Assembly: GCF_000208745.1 (NCBI RefSeq)
Contig: NC_030853.1
Coordinates: 19,590,894 to 19,654,893 of the forward strand
Direction of reading: 5' to 3'
DNA length: 64,000 nucleotides
From: Theobroma cacao
Taxonomy: Eukaryota > Streptophyta > Magnoliopsida > Malvales > Malvaceae
Under the pieces are notes generated by a model. That model was not told the origin of the DNA, searched no databases, and saw nothing but the letters and a program-made list of their open reading frames with translations. Position 1 is the stretch's first letter. Every line of letters begins with the position of its first letter. Of the stretch, positions 1 through 12,546 are shown in pieces. The position numbers were made by a program, and so were the translations under genes.

Positions 1-893
1 TTTTATTTCTCTAAAAATAACTAAAATAGATAAATAAATAAAACAAAATTAAAAACATTCAAAATAGGCATCAAAGATTCAAACCCAATAACTGTAGAGC
101 CCAGAACATAACAAGGTCGGGCTTGGACTAGCCCAAAACTGAACCCAAGGATGCCCACAATGGCTCCAAAAGCCCATTTCTTCTCCGTTCAAAACGCACC
201 GTTTAGTGCCTTGCTTCAGCTACCCTTTTGTGCGCCAAAACGACACCGTTTGGAAAGGATTGATTAAGTCTATTGATGAGTCTCAAAACGACGTCGTTTT
301 GAACCTCCTAAACCCTAACTATAAAATCTTCTTTTTCTCTTCTCTCTCCATTTTCCTATTTTGCCTCTCTCTCTAGCCCAAACTCTCTCCCTTCTCTCTA
401 CCAAACTGCTAGCCACCACCCAAGATCAGCTTCCTACCGTTGACAGCTCATTCTTTTCCCTCTCTACTTTCCAGCCATCGGCTTTCTCCTCATCTCCTTA
501 AGCATTTTTTTTGATTTTTGGTATCTCTTTTCTGATTTTTTTTTGGGTTGTGGATCGTTGTGGTTGCTAATGAATATAGGGTATTTTTTTTGTAGATTTT
601 TGGCTCTCTTTGGCTTGCAAGTTGTGGCTTGTTGCTCCTCTTTTCGGATGGGTGCTACAATGCCCCCTTTATACTGGGTTAAAGGGGGCACGCTCCCACT
701 ACCCTGCTAGACACGAATATTTCGCGTCTGGCAGGGTGAGGGAGGTGCTTGGTAGGGTGCGTCCGCACCCTACCAGTCGTACCTCTCTCCACCTTTTTTT
801 TTTCATTTTTTCTTTATTATTTTTATTTTTTAATTCATTTTTTTTGTTTATGATTTTTGTTTATGATTTTTGTTATAATTTTTGGTGTCTATA
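1..893 (-). repeat. 3' LTR of the Ogre-like element (partial)
   Basis: Aligns almost without gaps to 14502-15396. It ends at 893 in TGTCTATA where the other LTR ends in TGTCTACA, so the terminal TG of the LTR (coding orientation) has mutated to TA. The rest of this LTR lies left of the window. Confidence 0.93.
661..774 (-). repeat. Three adjacent hairpins in the 3' LTR
   Basis: Three perfect or near-perfect inverted repeats follow each other: 661-670 with 681-690 (TGCCCCCTTT stem), 702-712 with 726-736 (11-bp stem with one G-T type pair), and 751-761 with 764-774 (GGTAGGGTGCG stem, 2-base loop). In coding orientation they lie about 120-230 bases inside the LTR start. The same trio is in the other LTR at 15161-15274. 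Confidence 0.85.
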
Positions 894-906
894 GTTGCCC
901 CTCTTT
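894..906 (-). promoter_or_regulatory. Polypurine tract of the Ogre-like element
   Basis: On the minus strand the bases just before the 3' LTR read AAAGAGGGGCAAC. A purine run directly upstream of the 3' LTR is the priming site for plus-strand DNA synthesis in LTR retrotransposons. Confidence 0.7.
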
Positions 907-993
907 GCGCATTTCATAAATCCAAAATAGTGCAAAGACGTAGACACTATATTTGACTAAATTCTTTAATTCTTTTACTAGGGTTTTTTTTTT

Positions 994-1436
994 AATGAAC
1001 TTCTCAAGATTGAGGTAATGACACTTTTAAGAATAAACTCCTCAAAATTGAGGTAATGACACTTTAAAAATGAACTCCTCAAAGCTAAGACAACGAAACT
1101 TCTAAAAATGAACTCTTTAAAACTGAGGCAACGAACTTTTTAAAATAAACTCCTTAAACCTAAGGCAGAGAGACTTTAAAAAATGAACGCCTCAAATCTA
1201 AGGGAACGAAACTTTTAAAAATAAACTCCTCAAAGCTGAGGTAATGACACTTTTAAAAATGAACTCTTCAAAGCTGAGGCAACGAACTTTTAAAATGAAC
1301 TCCTCAAAACTGAGGCAATGAGACTTTTAAAATAAACTCCTCAAAGTTGAGGCAACGAACTTTTAAAATGAACTCCTCAAAACTGAGGCAATGACACTTT
1401 TAAAATGAACTCTTCAAAACTGAGGTAACGAAACCT
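994..1436 (-). repeat. Minisatellite in the 3' untranslated region of the Ogre-like element
   Basis: About twelve head-to-tail units of 36-38 bp. A typical plus-strand unit begins AATGAACTCCTCAAAACTGA and goes on with GGCAATGACACTTTTAA. Each unit contains a short inverted repeat (CTCCTC...GAGG), so units could form small hairpins. The array lies between the integrase end and the polypurine tract, where Tat-lineage elements are known to carry variable tandem repeats. Confidence 0.92.
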
Positions 1437-2254
1437 TTTTTTCTTTTTTTTTGAAATGGTGAAAAATAATCAATTCCTCATATGAGATTCTACAACTTTA
1501 AAGATGAATTTCCCTCTTCTTCAGTTGTTTTAAAACTTTGAACATGGCAATTTAAATATACTAATTATCTTCATCAATTTTTTTTTGGGTGTTTAAAAGC
1601 CTTCTTTTTGATCAATGAGGGATGAACCGATCACGCTTTCAATCTCTCATCTTCCCCAATTCATTGCTCGCAACTGTTTTCTTCCTCTATCATATGCATG
1701 GTCCAATCATTCTTCACATTTTTACTGTTCTCCATTCTGTTGTTATTTCTATTTGTTTCTCTTTTTTCTTAGTCTTTTCTCTTTCTCTTTCATATTACCA
1801 AACTCCATTTCATTCCTCGTCAATTATGTTCCTTTTTCAAAATACTGCAAACATTTCTTTATTTTATCATGCTCTTTATTAAATATCATTCCAATTTTAT
1901 GACAAATGCAATGCAATGTACTCGTATCTCCTCTCTTGGCAGAATAGAAATGATGACAATGTTGGAAGCAGAAAGACTATTTTTTATTAGAAAAAAGGGA
2001 AGTTTCTACAATCAGGCATAATGACAAGGAACAGGGAAAAACCAATTAATACAAAAGGGATACAGTTCTTTCTTAATGATTGTTCCGATAGATATTGACA
2101 GTAGTCTCGAAATTTTATCCCGAAATAAGCACAATTGTCAACTCCTTTGTCTTTTGTTTGAATATCTCGGATCATGATTTTCACCCTTTCTGTGTTAAGC
2201 CTTTGTAGTACTTGGACCTCCTTCGTGTCTAGACCGTCCTTTTGGGTTTTCGCC
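1437..2254 (-). other. 3' untranslated region of the Ogre-like element
   Basis: Non-coding DNA between the minisatellite and the integrase end. T-rich on the plus strand, with short reading frames only. Nothing else recognised. Confidence 0.6.
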
Positions 2255-2364
2255 CTAAACACATCTCCCATACTCAAGCCGCCTTTTCAGGTTTTCAACT
2301 TGAAAATTTTTCTTTTCTTCTTTTTTTTTTTTTAATGCAAAATATTTCTTGACAGCATCAGCAT

Positions 2365-5300
2365 TCATTGGGTTAGAAAGCTCCATTCCATCCATCTCTG
2401 CCAAATTAGTGCTCCTCTTGAAAAAGCTTTCTTCACCATGAATGGTCCTTCCCAATTCGGTGTCCATTTCTCGTGAGGATCCTGCTGATTCGGAAGAATT
2501 CTTTTCAATACTAACTCTCCCTCTTGGAACTGACGAGGATGTACCTTTTTGCCATATGCCCTCATCATTCTCTTTTGATATAACTGTCCATGGCAAAGTG
2601 CCGTCAATCTTTTTTCTTCTATGAGATTCAATTGCTCATAACGAGCATTAACCCATTCGGCTTCTTCCAACTGTACTTCTTTAAGGACCCTTAGGGAAGG
2701 GATTTCTACTTCAATTGGCAAAACCACTTCCATCCCACACACCAAAGAGAACGACGTAGCTCCCGTGAAAGTTCGGACTATTGTGCGATAAGCATGCAAA
2801 GCAAATGGTAACTTCTCATGCCAATCTTTGTATACATTTGTCATCTTTTCAATTATCTTTTTGATGTTCTTGTTGGCTGCTTCTACCGCTCCATTCATCT
2901 TTGGGCGATAAGGCGCTGAATTGTGATGCTTGATCTTGAACTTAGCATAAACCTCTTTCATCATTGAACCATTGAGGTTACTAGCATTATCTGTGATGAT
3001 CCTTTCCGAGAGACCATAGTGGCATATTATTTCTTTTTGGATGAACTTACATACCACTTTTTGGGTCACATTGGCATAAGATGCTGCTTCTACCGACTTA
3101 GTGAAGTAGTCAATTGCCACTAGAATAAACCGATGCCCATTTGATGCCTTCGGGGTTATCAACCCAATCACATCCATGCCCCACATTGAGAATGGCCATG
3201 GTGATGTCAATACATTCAATGAATTTGCGATAGTGTGCATTTTGTCTGCGTATATCTGACACTTGTGACACTTTTGAGCGAAATCTATACAATCCGTTTC
3301 CAACGTGAGCCAGTAATACCCTGCTCTCATGACCTGTCTTGTCAACATATGCCCACTTGCATGTGCCCTACAAATTCCTTCGTGGACTTCCTCAACTATT
3401 CTCCGAGCTTCGACTGAATCCACACATCTCAAAAGCACTTGATCCCTACTTCTCTTGTATAAAATGTCCCAATCCAAGAAGAAATTCATTGCCAACCTTC
3501 TAATGGTTTTCTTATCATTTTTTGAGCTTTGTTCCGGATACTGCTGGAACTTGAGATAATGCACAATATCATGGTACCAGGATTTCCCGTCTACTTCTTC
3601 CTCTACACTGGAGCAGTGTGCGGGGTACTCTCGAAGATTAATCATGATGGGTTGAATCTTGACATTAGTACCAACTTTGAACATAGCTGCTAGCGTGGCT
3701 AATGCATCAACCATTTGGTTCTCCTCTCAAGGCAAATGGGTGAAGGGAATCTTATCAAAATTTTTAATTAGCTTTGAAACATACTTATGATATCGCACTA
3801 ACTTCGAGTCGCGTGTCTCCCATTCTCCTCGCAACTGATAAATGACCAAAGTAGAATCCCCATATACTTCCAAAGCGTGAATTTTCTTCTCGATTGCTGC
3901 CTGAAGACCCATGACACAATCTTCATATTCGGCCACATTATTGGTACAATAGAAGTTGAGTTTAGCTATGACGGGATAATGATCTCCTTCTGGTGACACT
4001 AATACGACCCCTATGCCATGCCCCAAGGCATTTGAAGCTCCGTCAAAAAACATCTTCCAATTCTCTTTCTCCTCTGATTCCTCCTTATTTGTTTGACAAA
4101 TCGACATCAGGTCCTCATCTGGAAACTCAAACTCCATTGGTCCATAATTTTCTTCCACCCTTTCTGCCAGAAAATCTGCGATTGCACTTCCTTTGATAGC
4201 TTTTTGGGACACATATACAATATCATATTCAGACAACAATACTTGCCATCTTGCTACTCTACCTGATAAGGATGGCTTCTCGAAGATGTATTTAATAAGA
4301 TCCAACTTTGCAGTGAGCCAAGTAGTATGATATAGCATGTACTGCCTAAGTCGATGCGCCGTCCATGCTAAAGCACAACACATTTTTTCCAATGAGGAAT
4401 ACTTGGACTCGTACTCAGTGAACTTTTTACTCAAGTAGTAAACTACTCTTTCTTTCTTACCAGTTTCATCATGTTATCCCAACACACATCCCATGGATCT
4501 TTCATTTACTGTCAGATACAAGAGGAGGGGTCTTTCGGCCACAGGTGGTACCAACACTGGCGAACTTAACAGATATTCTTTAACCTTGTCAAAAGCAACT
4601 TGGCACTCCTCGTTCCATGCCCTAAGATTGTGTTTGCGAAGGAGCTTGAAGATTGGGTCACATTTGAGTGTGAGTTGTGATATGAACCGGGCTATATAAT
4701 TCAACCTTCTCAAAAATCCCCTAACCTCTTTCTGCGTTTTGGGAGGAGGCAAATCAAGGATTGCTTGAACCTTATCTGGGTTAACTTTTATTCCTTTTTC
4801 ACTGACTATGAAACCAAGTAACTTTTCAGAAGTGACTCCAAAGGTGCACTTTCCTAGATTTAATCTGAGCTGAAACTTTCGTAACCTCTTAAACAACCTT
4901 TCAAGATTGGTCGCATGATCCTCTGTTTTGAGAGCTTTTACAATCATATCATCCACATACACCTCGACCTCTCTGTGCATCATATCATGGAAGAGAGTCA
5001 CCATGGCCCGCTGATAAGTTACCCCGATATTCTTCAAACTAAATGGCATTACCTTATAACAAAAGGTCCCCCACATAGTTATGAAGGTAGTTTTTTCTCT
5101 ATCCTCTGGTGCCATTTTAATTTGGTTATACCTTGAAAAGCCATCCATAAAGGAAAACATGGAATGACGGGCAGTATTGTCAACAAGGGTGTCGATGTGG
5201 GGTAGAGGGAAATTATCTTTTGGGCTAGCTCTATTCAAATCTCGATAGTCCACACACATTCTCACTTTTCCAACTTTCTTAAGCACCGGGACAATATTTG

Positions 5301-5794
5301 CAACCCATTCGGGGTACTTAGCTATTTCCAAGAATCTTGCATCAAACTGTTTCTTCACCTCTTCCTTAATTTTCAAAAGCATTTCAGGTTTCATTCTTCT
5401 CAACTTTTGCTTAATTGGTTTGCATTCGGGTTTCAAAGGCAATTTATGGGCTACAATGTCTGTATTGAGTCCTGGCATATCTTGATAGGACCATGCAAAC
5501 ACATTTACATACTCATGGAGTAACTTTATTAGTTTTTCTTTTTCACTAGGCACCAACGTCGTACCAATTCTAACTTCTTTCTTATTTTCTTCATTTCCCA
5601 AATTAATTGTTTCAAGTGTCTCTTGATGTGGGACAATTTGTCTCCCCTCCTGTTCTAGTAGTCTTAACAAGTCTGGAGTTAAATCATAATTCTTCACGTT
5701 TTCTGTATTGTCAAGTTCGCTGACACTTGTACCTTTTTCAAAATTAACCTCAAAATCACTGTCATTATCATCTTCGCATTCATTATTTGGAATC
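2365..5794 (-). pseudogene. pol: Ogre-like pol: RT, RNase H, second RNase H, integrase
   Basis: One continuous frame from a 3' splice-like site at 5795-5796 down to about 2410. The first part has the RT core with VRMCVDYRDLN and the catalytic motif YVDDM, then the usual Ty3 RNase H (KKFTEYESKYSSLEK region). A second RNase H follows, with FFDGAS, NVAEYE and VYGDS holding its acidic residues. Integrase comes last, with an HHCC zinc knuckle (CHKCQ) and a D-D-E core seen in DVIG, TDNAS and VEAANKN. Two in-frame stops (TAA at 4474-4476, TGA at 3727-3729) fall where relatives carry Gln and Arg, so each fits one C-to-T change. Near 2410 a one-base loss shifts the frame just before the C terminus. 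The element is therefore inactive. The paired RNase H domains place it in the Tat/Ogre lineage. Confidence 0.93.
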
Positions 5795-6171
5795 CTGAAA
5801 GGTAAAGGGAATTGAAATATGTAGAGCTATTGTATAGATAAACAGTTAAAATAAAGGGATGAAATGACAAGAATAGAAATGGTGAACCATGAGAAGAGAT
5901 ATGAGAAATGCACTACGCATGTCAATTTATTAGAATGATAAATGATAAAAAGCCCGATACATAAAACTTTCAATGCTTTTGGGCATAAGCATGGATGTTT
6001 AGTTTGCATTACTTTGAAATTGAATCACAAGTGACTAGTAAACTCATGGTGGTCCAACTGCTCAACTTCAAATTCGGTGGCTCGAGGTATGTAGTAGGAA
6101 TCCGTCCTCATTTTCTGGCTGCTCTTCACTTTCCTCCGTTGCGCATATTGATAAATCAGAAAAGGCTTCCC
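5795..6171 (-). other. Probable intron between protease and RT frames
   Basis: Between the gag-protease stop and the pol frame lies about 0.35 kb with many stops. On the minus strand it ends in a pyrimidine-rich tract and CAG (TTTACCTTTCAG at 5806-5795), after which the pol frame is open. Ogre elements are known to remove such an intron by splicing to join protease with RT. The donor is not resolved; reading frames with acidic content continue past 6171 to about 6050, so the intron may be shorter than the gap. Confidence 0.55.
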
Positions 6172-9100
6172 CTACTGCTGATACTGATTCTCGGCTCCCA
6201 ACAGTGAGTGATTCAGGAAGATGAAGCCTCCGGACCGAAATGTCTCGTAGAGATGAGGATATATCATTCTATGATTTTCCAACCTGTGCCCCTTAAAGCG
6301 AGCCAACCTTTCCCTTTTTCTTTCGGCTATCATTTCTTCTCTTTCCTTCTTAGTCGGCTTGTACCCCAGGCCAAACCTTTCTTCATTTTTAGTAGCACGT
6401 ATGGGCCTTCTAATGCCTTGCAGTTCTCTTCCCAGTCCTACTTCCGCTCGGTATCTTTTTCCTACCATCTGACTGACAACCATCACGGTGGTTTTGGAAA
6501 GCCTCGGAATAGGTGGTGTGGTTTCTTCTCCAACATATGTGGTGTTAACAAACTCGAAAGATCGAAAGAAACATTCAGACACTTCTTCCGCCGCTCCCAC
6601 GTAAGGAGTATTCGCTGGCTTGCTTATGAGCAATTCCTCCTCCCCGTTAACACATACAATCTTCCCGTCCACGATGAACTTGACCTTTTGGTGAAGTGAT
6701 GAAGGTATGGCCCCAGCCAAGTGGATGCAAGGTCTTCCCAACAAATAATTGTATGAAGGAGCGATATCCATAACCTGAAATTCAATGGTAAAGGTACACA
6801 GGTCGATTTCTATCGGAATCTCAATGTCCCCTACTACTGCTCTCCTTGTCCCATCAAAGGCTCTCACAATCATCTGACTTTTTCTCATGTAAGACATGTC
6901 GATGGGTAAGCGGGCCAAGGTCCTCATGGGTATTACATTTAAGGACGATCCGTTATCAAACAACACTTTTGTGACAGTACAGCCTTTACACTTGGTAGTG
7001 ATATGCAAGGCTTTGTAGTTTCCCTTACCTCTAGAAGAGATTTCTTCATCGCTAAAGGATATTATGTTACCCATTGAAATGTTCCCAACGATGTAGTCTA
7101 AATCTTCAATTGAGATATCGTGATCCACATATGCTTGGTTCAGAATCCTCATCAAAGCATTCTTATGTGGATCCGAGCTGAGGAGCAAAGATAGTAGTGA
7201 AATACGAGCAGGCAATCTGTTCAATTGGTCGACCACATTGTACTCACTATGTTTAATGAACTTGAGGAACTCGACAGCTTCTTTTTTCGTCACCGACCCC
7301 TTTGAGCCATCTATCGATTCTTGAGATTGCATTTTTTCTTCTCTCAAATTTTGCTCTTTTTCTTTTTCCTTCTCCTTCCTGAGATTCTCCAATGCCTCTA
7401 GTGTATAGCAACATCCGCTGCGGGTAATCCCCCCAACACCAGTTATATTTGCAGCATCATTTTGAGATTCAGCTATCAATTTTTTCGTATTTGAAACTTG
7501 TACATTGCAATTGTAGTTCCACGGGACAGCTTTGTTATCTTTGTAGGGGAAAGGTTTAGGGACTTCTATGGTCATTTTGGCATGGGTTCTGTCTTCCACA
7601 GACTCTCCTCTTCGTTCATAGAAAATGGTTAAAAGTTTTATTTTCCTTGGGTGAGTGGACTCTTTGGACATCATGTTTACTGCTGGCTCTAAAGCTTCCA
7701 CATAAAACTCAATCCTTGATTCATCCATCATTCTTTGCACTTCCTTCCGGAAAGAACTACAATCCTGGATTAAATGCCCCACACATCTTTTGTGATACAA
7801 GCAATATGGTTCTTGGATATCTCCCGAGTCATTCACATCAGAACATTCCGGCCAAACCTCGAGCATATCGGCCTTTACCAAGGTTTCAAACACTTTCTGC
7901 ATGGGGGTTTCCACTTCCCGGATGTTCCTTTTAACATATACCTCTTCTTCGATTATATTTACCCTTGCCCCAGCATGATTTGGCAGTGGGTTATTATTAA
8001 CATTTTGTTTCAGTTTCTTTTCAAAATTCAGGATTCCTGCCTTGATCAACCCTTGCACCTTATGTTTGAATGCTGTACAATTCTCGATCGAGTGCCCTTT
8101 GATTCCATAATGATAATCACAATGGGCGAAAGCGTCATACCATATCGGGAATGGAGGTTTTAACGGCTCTATGTATAAAGGTGCCACCAGATGGTTTGCA
8201 ACTAACTAAGTAAAGAGTTCAGCATATGGGATTGGGATTAGGTTAAACTGCACTTTCTCTTGCTTATTTCGCCATCCTCTTGATTCATCGTTAATATGGT
8301 TATTTGAAGGTGTTGTTTGTTATGTGGTTGAAGCTGTAACGGGTGTGAAAGTAGGTGGGTGGATATTTGTGGGGTAAGGTGTCCGTTGGGTGGGAGCATA
8401 TGGGTACAGGTTAGAAAAGGCATTTGGCATGGGTGGATATAGGTATGCCCTTTGTGAAGTGTTATTCACAACTGGGTAATAGGGGTATGGTGGATATGGC
8501 TGATAAGGGTTGTAGCTTCCTCCTTGGGGTTGTCTCGAAATGATGGCTTGGGTTTCTCCTTCACTATTTTTAAAAGTTCCCCATTTCTTCGTGTTTGCTG
8601 TATCACCTCCTTCTATCTTCTTTTGCTTAATGGCAGTCTCTATCATCTCTCCTAAAATCACCATATCAGTAAAGTTCTTTATGGCACTACCGACCAACCG
8701 TTCATAGTAGGGGGCTCGTGGGGTGTTAACGAACATCACGGTGGTCTCTTTCTCAATCAATGGTGGCTGAACTTGAGAAGCCACATTCCTCCATCTTTGA
8801 GAATATTCTTTGAGGCTTTCAGTAGGTTTCTTTTCCATGTTTTGTAAAGAAAGGCGATCCGGAGCCATATCTGTAACATGCTTATACTGAGCCACAAACT
8901 CCCGAGCAAGGTCTTTCCATGTATGGATTCGATTGCGGTCCAGTTGAACGTACCTTTTTGCTGCCACACCAGTGAGGCTATCTTGGAAACAATGTATTAA
9001 GAGCTTGTCATCATGGGCATATGCGCCCATCCTTTTACAATACATCGTGATGTGTGTGACCAGGCACTTGACTTTGTCGTACTTTTCAAAGTCTGGAACT

Positions 9101-9636
9101 TTGAATTTTTGGGGTATAACCACATCTGGAACGAGACAAAGTTCGATTGCATCCATAGAGCAATACATTCTCATTCTTTCTATCATGCGTAGTCTTTCCT
9201 CAAAAAGGTCAAATTTTTTGTGGGTATCAAGATTGTCCTTTGATTCAACGGATCTACAGTTGAGCTTCTCTTGTTCCTTCGGATCGTCCAGGTTAGGTAC
9301 AGAGATAGGGTCTGAAGGACTTGCCCCTCAAATTGGCCTCTGTTAAGCATAAGTTGGTGGTGGCCCTGTAGGCACTAGCATCCCAAAGAACGGATATTGT
9401 ACTATCGACGACATGGGGATAGACGCATTCCTTGCTAGTGGTGGTGTGAATCCTGGTGGATATACGGGGTCTGTATTGGCTTCTGTCTGTTGAACATCTT
9501 CTGACATACCAAAACTCCCCACCACTCTCTTCCCTTTATCTGTTGATATCAACTCCAAAATCTTTGACAACTGATCCATGATCTCTTCTTGCTTTTTTTC
9601 GATCTTGTCCATTCTCTCCGAGTGTTCATCCTCCAT
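6172..9636 (-). pseudogene. gag: Ogre-like gag-protease
   Basis: A single frame with four internal stops: TAA at 9343-9345, TGA at 9328-9330, TAA at 8320-8322 and TAG at 8206-8208. No frameshift is needed to read across. The N terminus is a short coiled-coil segment (ERMDKIEKKQEEIMDQL). The middle is a retrotransposon gag domain (MIERMRMYCSMDAIELCLVP onward, with ESLKEYSQRWRNVASQV). A Pro/Tyr-rich linker follows, then two degenerate Cys/His clusters (HCDYHYGIKGHSIENC and CLYHKRCVGHLIQDC). The aspartic protease core is LFDNGSSLNVIP, with the later hydrophobic YNYLLGRPCIH. The Asp-Asn-Gly form of the active site is common in this lineage. Each stop could come from a Gln or Arg codon by one C-to-T change. 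Confidence 0.9.
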
Positions 9637-9912
9637 GATCTTAGAACGAGCTCTTGTGTTGTATCTGTGTAGAGTTTGTTTCTCTGGAATTTTGTTCTTT
9701 TATAGGCTAAATGGATAAGTTAGAATTTTATGTTGATGAATGCATTGTCATTTGTTATTATTTATGTGAATCATGCAACTATGATGCAAGTGAAATGTAT
9801 TGAAAAGAAAAATAGGAAAGATATTGGCCATCCAACATTTACCATAAGAAAATCCACATCCATAAAACTGAAATATCCGATTACATCTTTGTCTAAAATC
9901 ATTACATAACTA
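9637..9912 (-). other. Spacer between ORF1 and gag of the Ogre-like element
   Basis: Short AT-rich non-coding gap. No reading frame or recognisable signal was seen. Confidence 0.5.
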
Positions 9913-11770
9913 CTAAAAGGAAAAATCAACTTTGTCATATTGGTCCCTAACCATCATGAGGTGATCGATCAACCGCTCACTCAATTCATCCCTCGGAAGA
10001 ATCTCTCGCCTGAGTTCTTCAGTCTTGTCTGCCATTACTCGAGCCTTAAATGCCACTTCTCTCATCTGTCTCAATATCCATCGCATTTCAGCTTCTTTCC
10101 TTTGAAGGCTTTGTGTGCACGAATCATTTCTTTTCCTCATTTGGAAATACTCTTGCCTTACTGCTTCATACTGTGCCTTATAGCCCTCCATGGCAGTTTT
10201 CAACAACCCGCAGTCATTTCTCAACTCTTTGATAGTTTGTTCTTATTTTCGTACCTCGTGTTGCAAAGCATTGTTGACACTTTGGAGTTCTTGCATTCTG
10301 GCTATCAAAGAAGAATTTGTCATGTTCACTTCCTTAAACTTGCTTTGCCACTCATCCCACTCTTCCAAAGCCATTAGTACCTTTCTTGCCATCTCTTTCT
10401 TCACTTCTTCTAGTTCATCCTCATGTCTCCGCTTCATATTCATCATCTCCTTTTCAAGTCTTTTTCTTGTCAACTCGCTTTCTAGCAGGACATCTTGAGG
10501 TTCTGGGTTTATGGGATGTTTTGATGGATTTTTCGGGAGGCATACGACATCTTTCACCCTTTGGTCGTGCCAAGTATGATATCCTATGGTGACTTCATCG
10601 GTAACCAGTCTTGTGCAATTTCCTCAATTTTCTTTAGCGTTCTCGGCTCTCCATATGTAAACTATAACTGGTTGAGTTGGTGAGTCATGGGTACGAATTG
10701 CTCAGATCCGAACTGTCTTCGTACCATAATCGATGCATAGCTAATGGCTCCCCATGGTCCCATCAGCGGCACCCACGGCTTGTCTCCGCATTTATACATC
10801 ACTTGCTTTCACGGCATCCATGGAGCTCTCCAAGTTACTTTCATGCTCATTAACCTCAAGAGATTCGCGACCCACTTTTCTTTACTCTCGCAGTCAGGCC
10901 ATACACTTTCGCAGAACTCAAGGATAGCGCAACTTACAAACAGATAAGGCTTCCAAAATTTGCTTATTTACATTCGGAATGGCTTTTGACCCATATAGTT
11001 AAGAGTTTGGCACATCCGATGAATCGTCCCTCGCCTTTGCGCCGACAAAAATTCAAGGATCTAAAGGTTTAAGCTAAGATGGATGGGGTCGGGTTAATGC
11101 TCCTCGTCACCTGATCAAAGAAGTCTATGACTGACACCTCTACATGACCTAGAACCTTCGGGAAGACCACTAAGCCATAGATTGCCATCGCGAAAGCTAG
11201 AAGACCTTGTTCATCCTCCATGTGTTTTTTAATATATCCATTCAAGAAACTCCATGGAAGGTATTCTGTGTCTCCTTTCTTCTTCAAATGCTGATCCACT
11301 TCTACCATAGTCATTCCTAACAACTTGGCCAGCTTCAGTCGGTGTCTCGTCTTCTGGGCCCTCAAATAGATCTTGTCAGGCTGCATGTGATCTATCCGGA
11401 GCAAAGATGAGTACTCTTCTATGGTAGGGGTCATGTCCACGTTGTTAAAGACAAAGCAACGGTATGAGGGATCCCAAAACTGGACGATGGCTCGGAGCAT
11501 CTGGTCATCAACAGGTACATATAAAAGCCATGCAATGTGTCCATACTTGCTTTGAAAATTATCTCAGTGAGCACGTCTCCACTGTTCCCAAATTCCTATC
11601 ATCTCTTTGAAGTCATTCTGCTGAAGGTCCAAGTGAACTCTCTCGGGTAAAGTTGGGATATGTCCTTGGGTCAAACAGTCTCCTTTTTCTTGTTGAATCA
11701 GCCCCATCTATAACTCTATCTCATAGTCATTTCTGTATATGTTGAGTGGACCTGCTGATGACTATGCCAT
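9913..11770 (-). pseudogene. Ogre-like ORF1 upstream of gag
   Basis: A reading frame before gag, a feature of Ogre elements. The N-terminal half (about 11770-11069) contains FNNVDMTPTIEEYSSLLRI and LAFAMAIYGLVVFPKVLGHV, resembling the plant mobile-domain-like (DUF7745 type) region seen in ORF1 of such elements. The C-terminal half (10557-9913) is a long charged coiled coil (LTRKRLEKEMMNMKRRHEDE). Stops lie at 11762-11764, 11708-11710, 11564-11566, 11069-11071 and 10243-10245. The frame also changes once between the two halves. The start ATG at 11770 is chosen because it opens the same frame and lies after a non-coding leader. The function of ORF1 in this lineage is not known. Confidence 0.75.
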
Positions 11771-12546
11771 GGATGTAACCGGGATCTCTTAGGTTGGATG
11801 TTGTGTAGCCAATATTTCTCCTATATGAAATTACGATGCATGCAAATGAACATGTAACATGCACACGACAAGCAAAATAAACTTAAGTTAGTATGGTAAA
11901 AAGAAAGAATGGAGTGTTAAAAATAATGAGAGAATAATAAGCAATATCATGAGTATTACTATCTACTCCACAATACTTTATTATCTCGTGGCAAAATTTA
12001 AAATAGAGGGAGTGGAAGAAATTCCTTCACGTGTACCTATTTATAGGGTATGGCCCTACCTAGGATTAAGCTGCTCTCGGTATTCTATATGCTGAGCAGG
12101 GTTTATAAATAGAGCTAAGGTTCCCAAATCGTTCCTCACTGTCGTCCACACGGACTAGTAAGGCACCCCGGTCCTTACCCATTACAAGCTTCAAATGGAC
12201 TAGGTTCGATTTGAGTGGGAGTCTTCACTAGCCCGTGCGGAGCTTATCACCTTACGAGAGCGTAGCTACTAAACTCCCTCCTAAAAAGGACATAACCTGG
12301 GTGAAGGGTTTATACATGAATGCAAAATGTGCTGTGTGTGTGAAGGAAAACATCGAGTTCGGAATAACATTCTCACATCCCTCTATCCTAAATCCCAACA
12401 ATTATTAAAAGTAATAAAATAACAAATGCGAAATAAACAAATGCACTAAACAAAATATGCAGAACAAATCATCAACACTAAGAAAACATCGAATTATTTA
12501 AAGCCTTGGATAACCTATTATTATTTAATGGTTCGACTCTCGGTAG
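11771..12546 (-). other. 5' leader of the Ogre-like element
   Basis: Non-coding region between the primer-binding site and ORF1. It contains no long frame. Such a leader normally holds packaging signals; none can be identified here. Confidence 0.6.

Noticed and set aside
994..1436. Evenly spaced short repeats that could look like a CRISPR array
   Set aside because: Units are head-to-tail with no unique spacers and lie in the 3' region of a plant retrotransposon.
6208..6699. 163-residue plus-strand frame
   Set aside because: It is antisense to the gag-protease coding region and has no family features.
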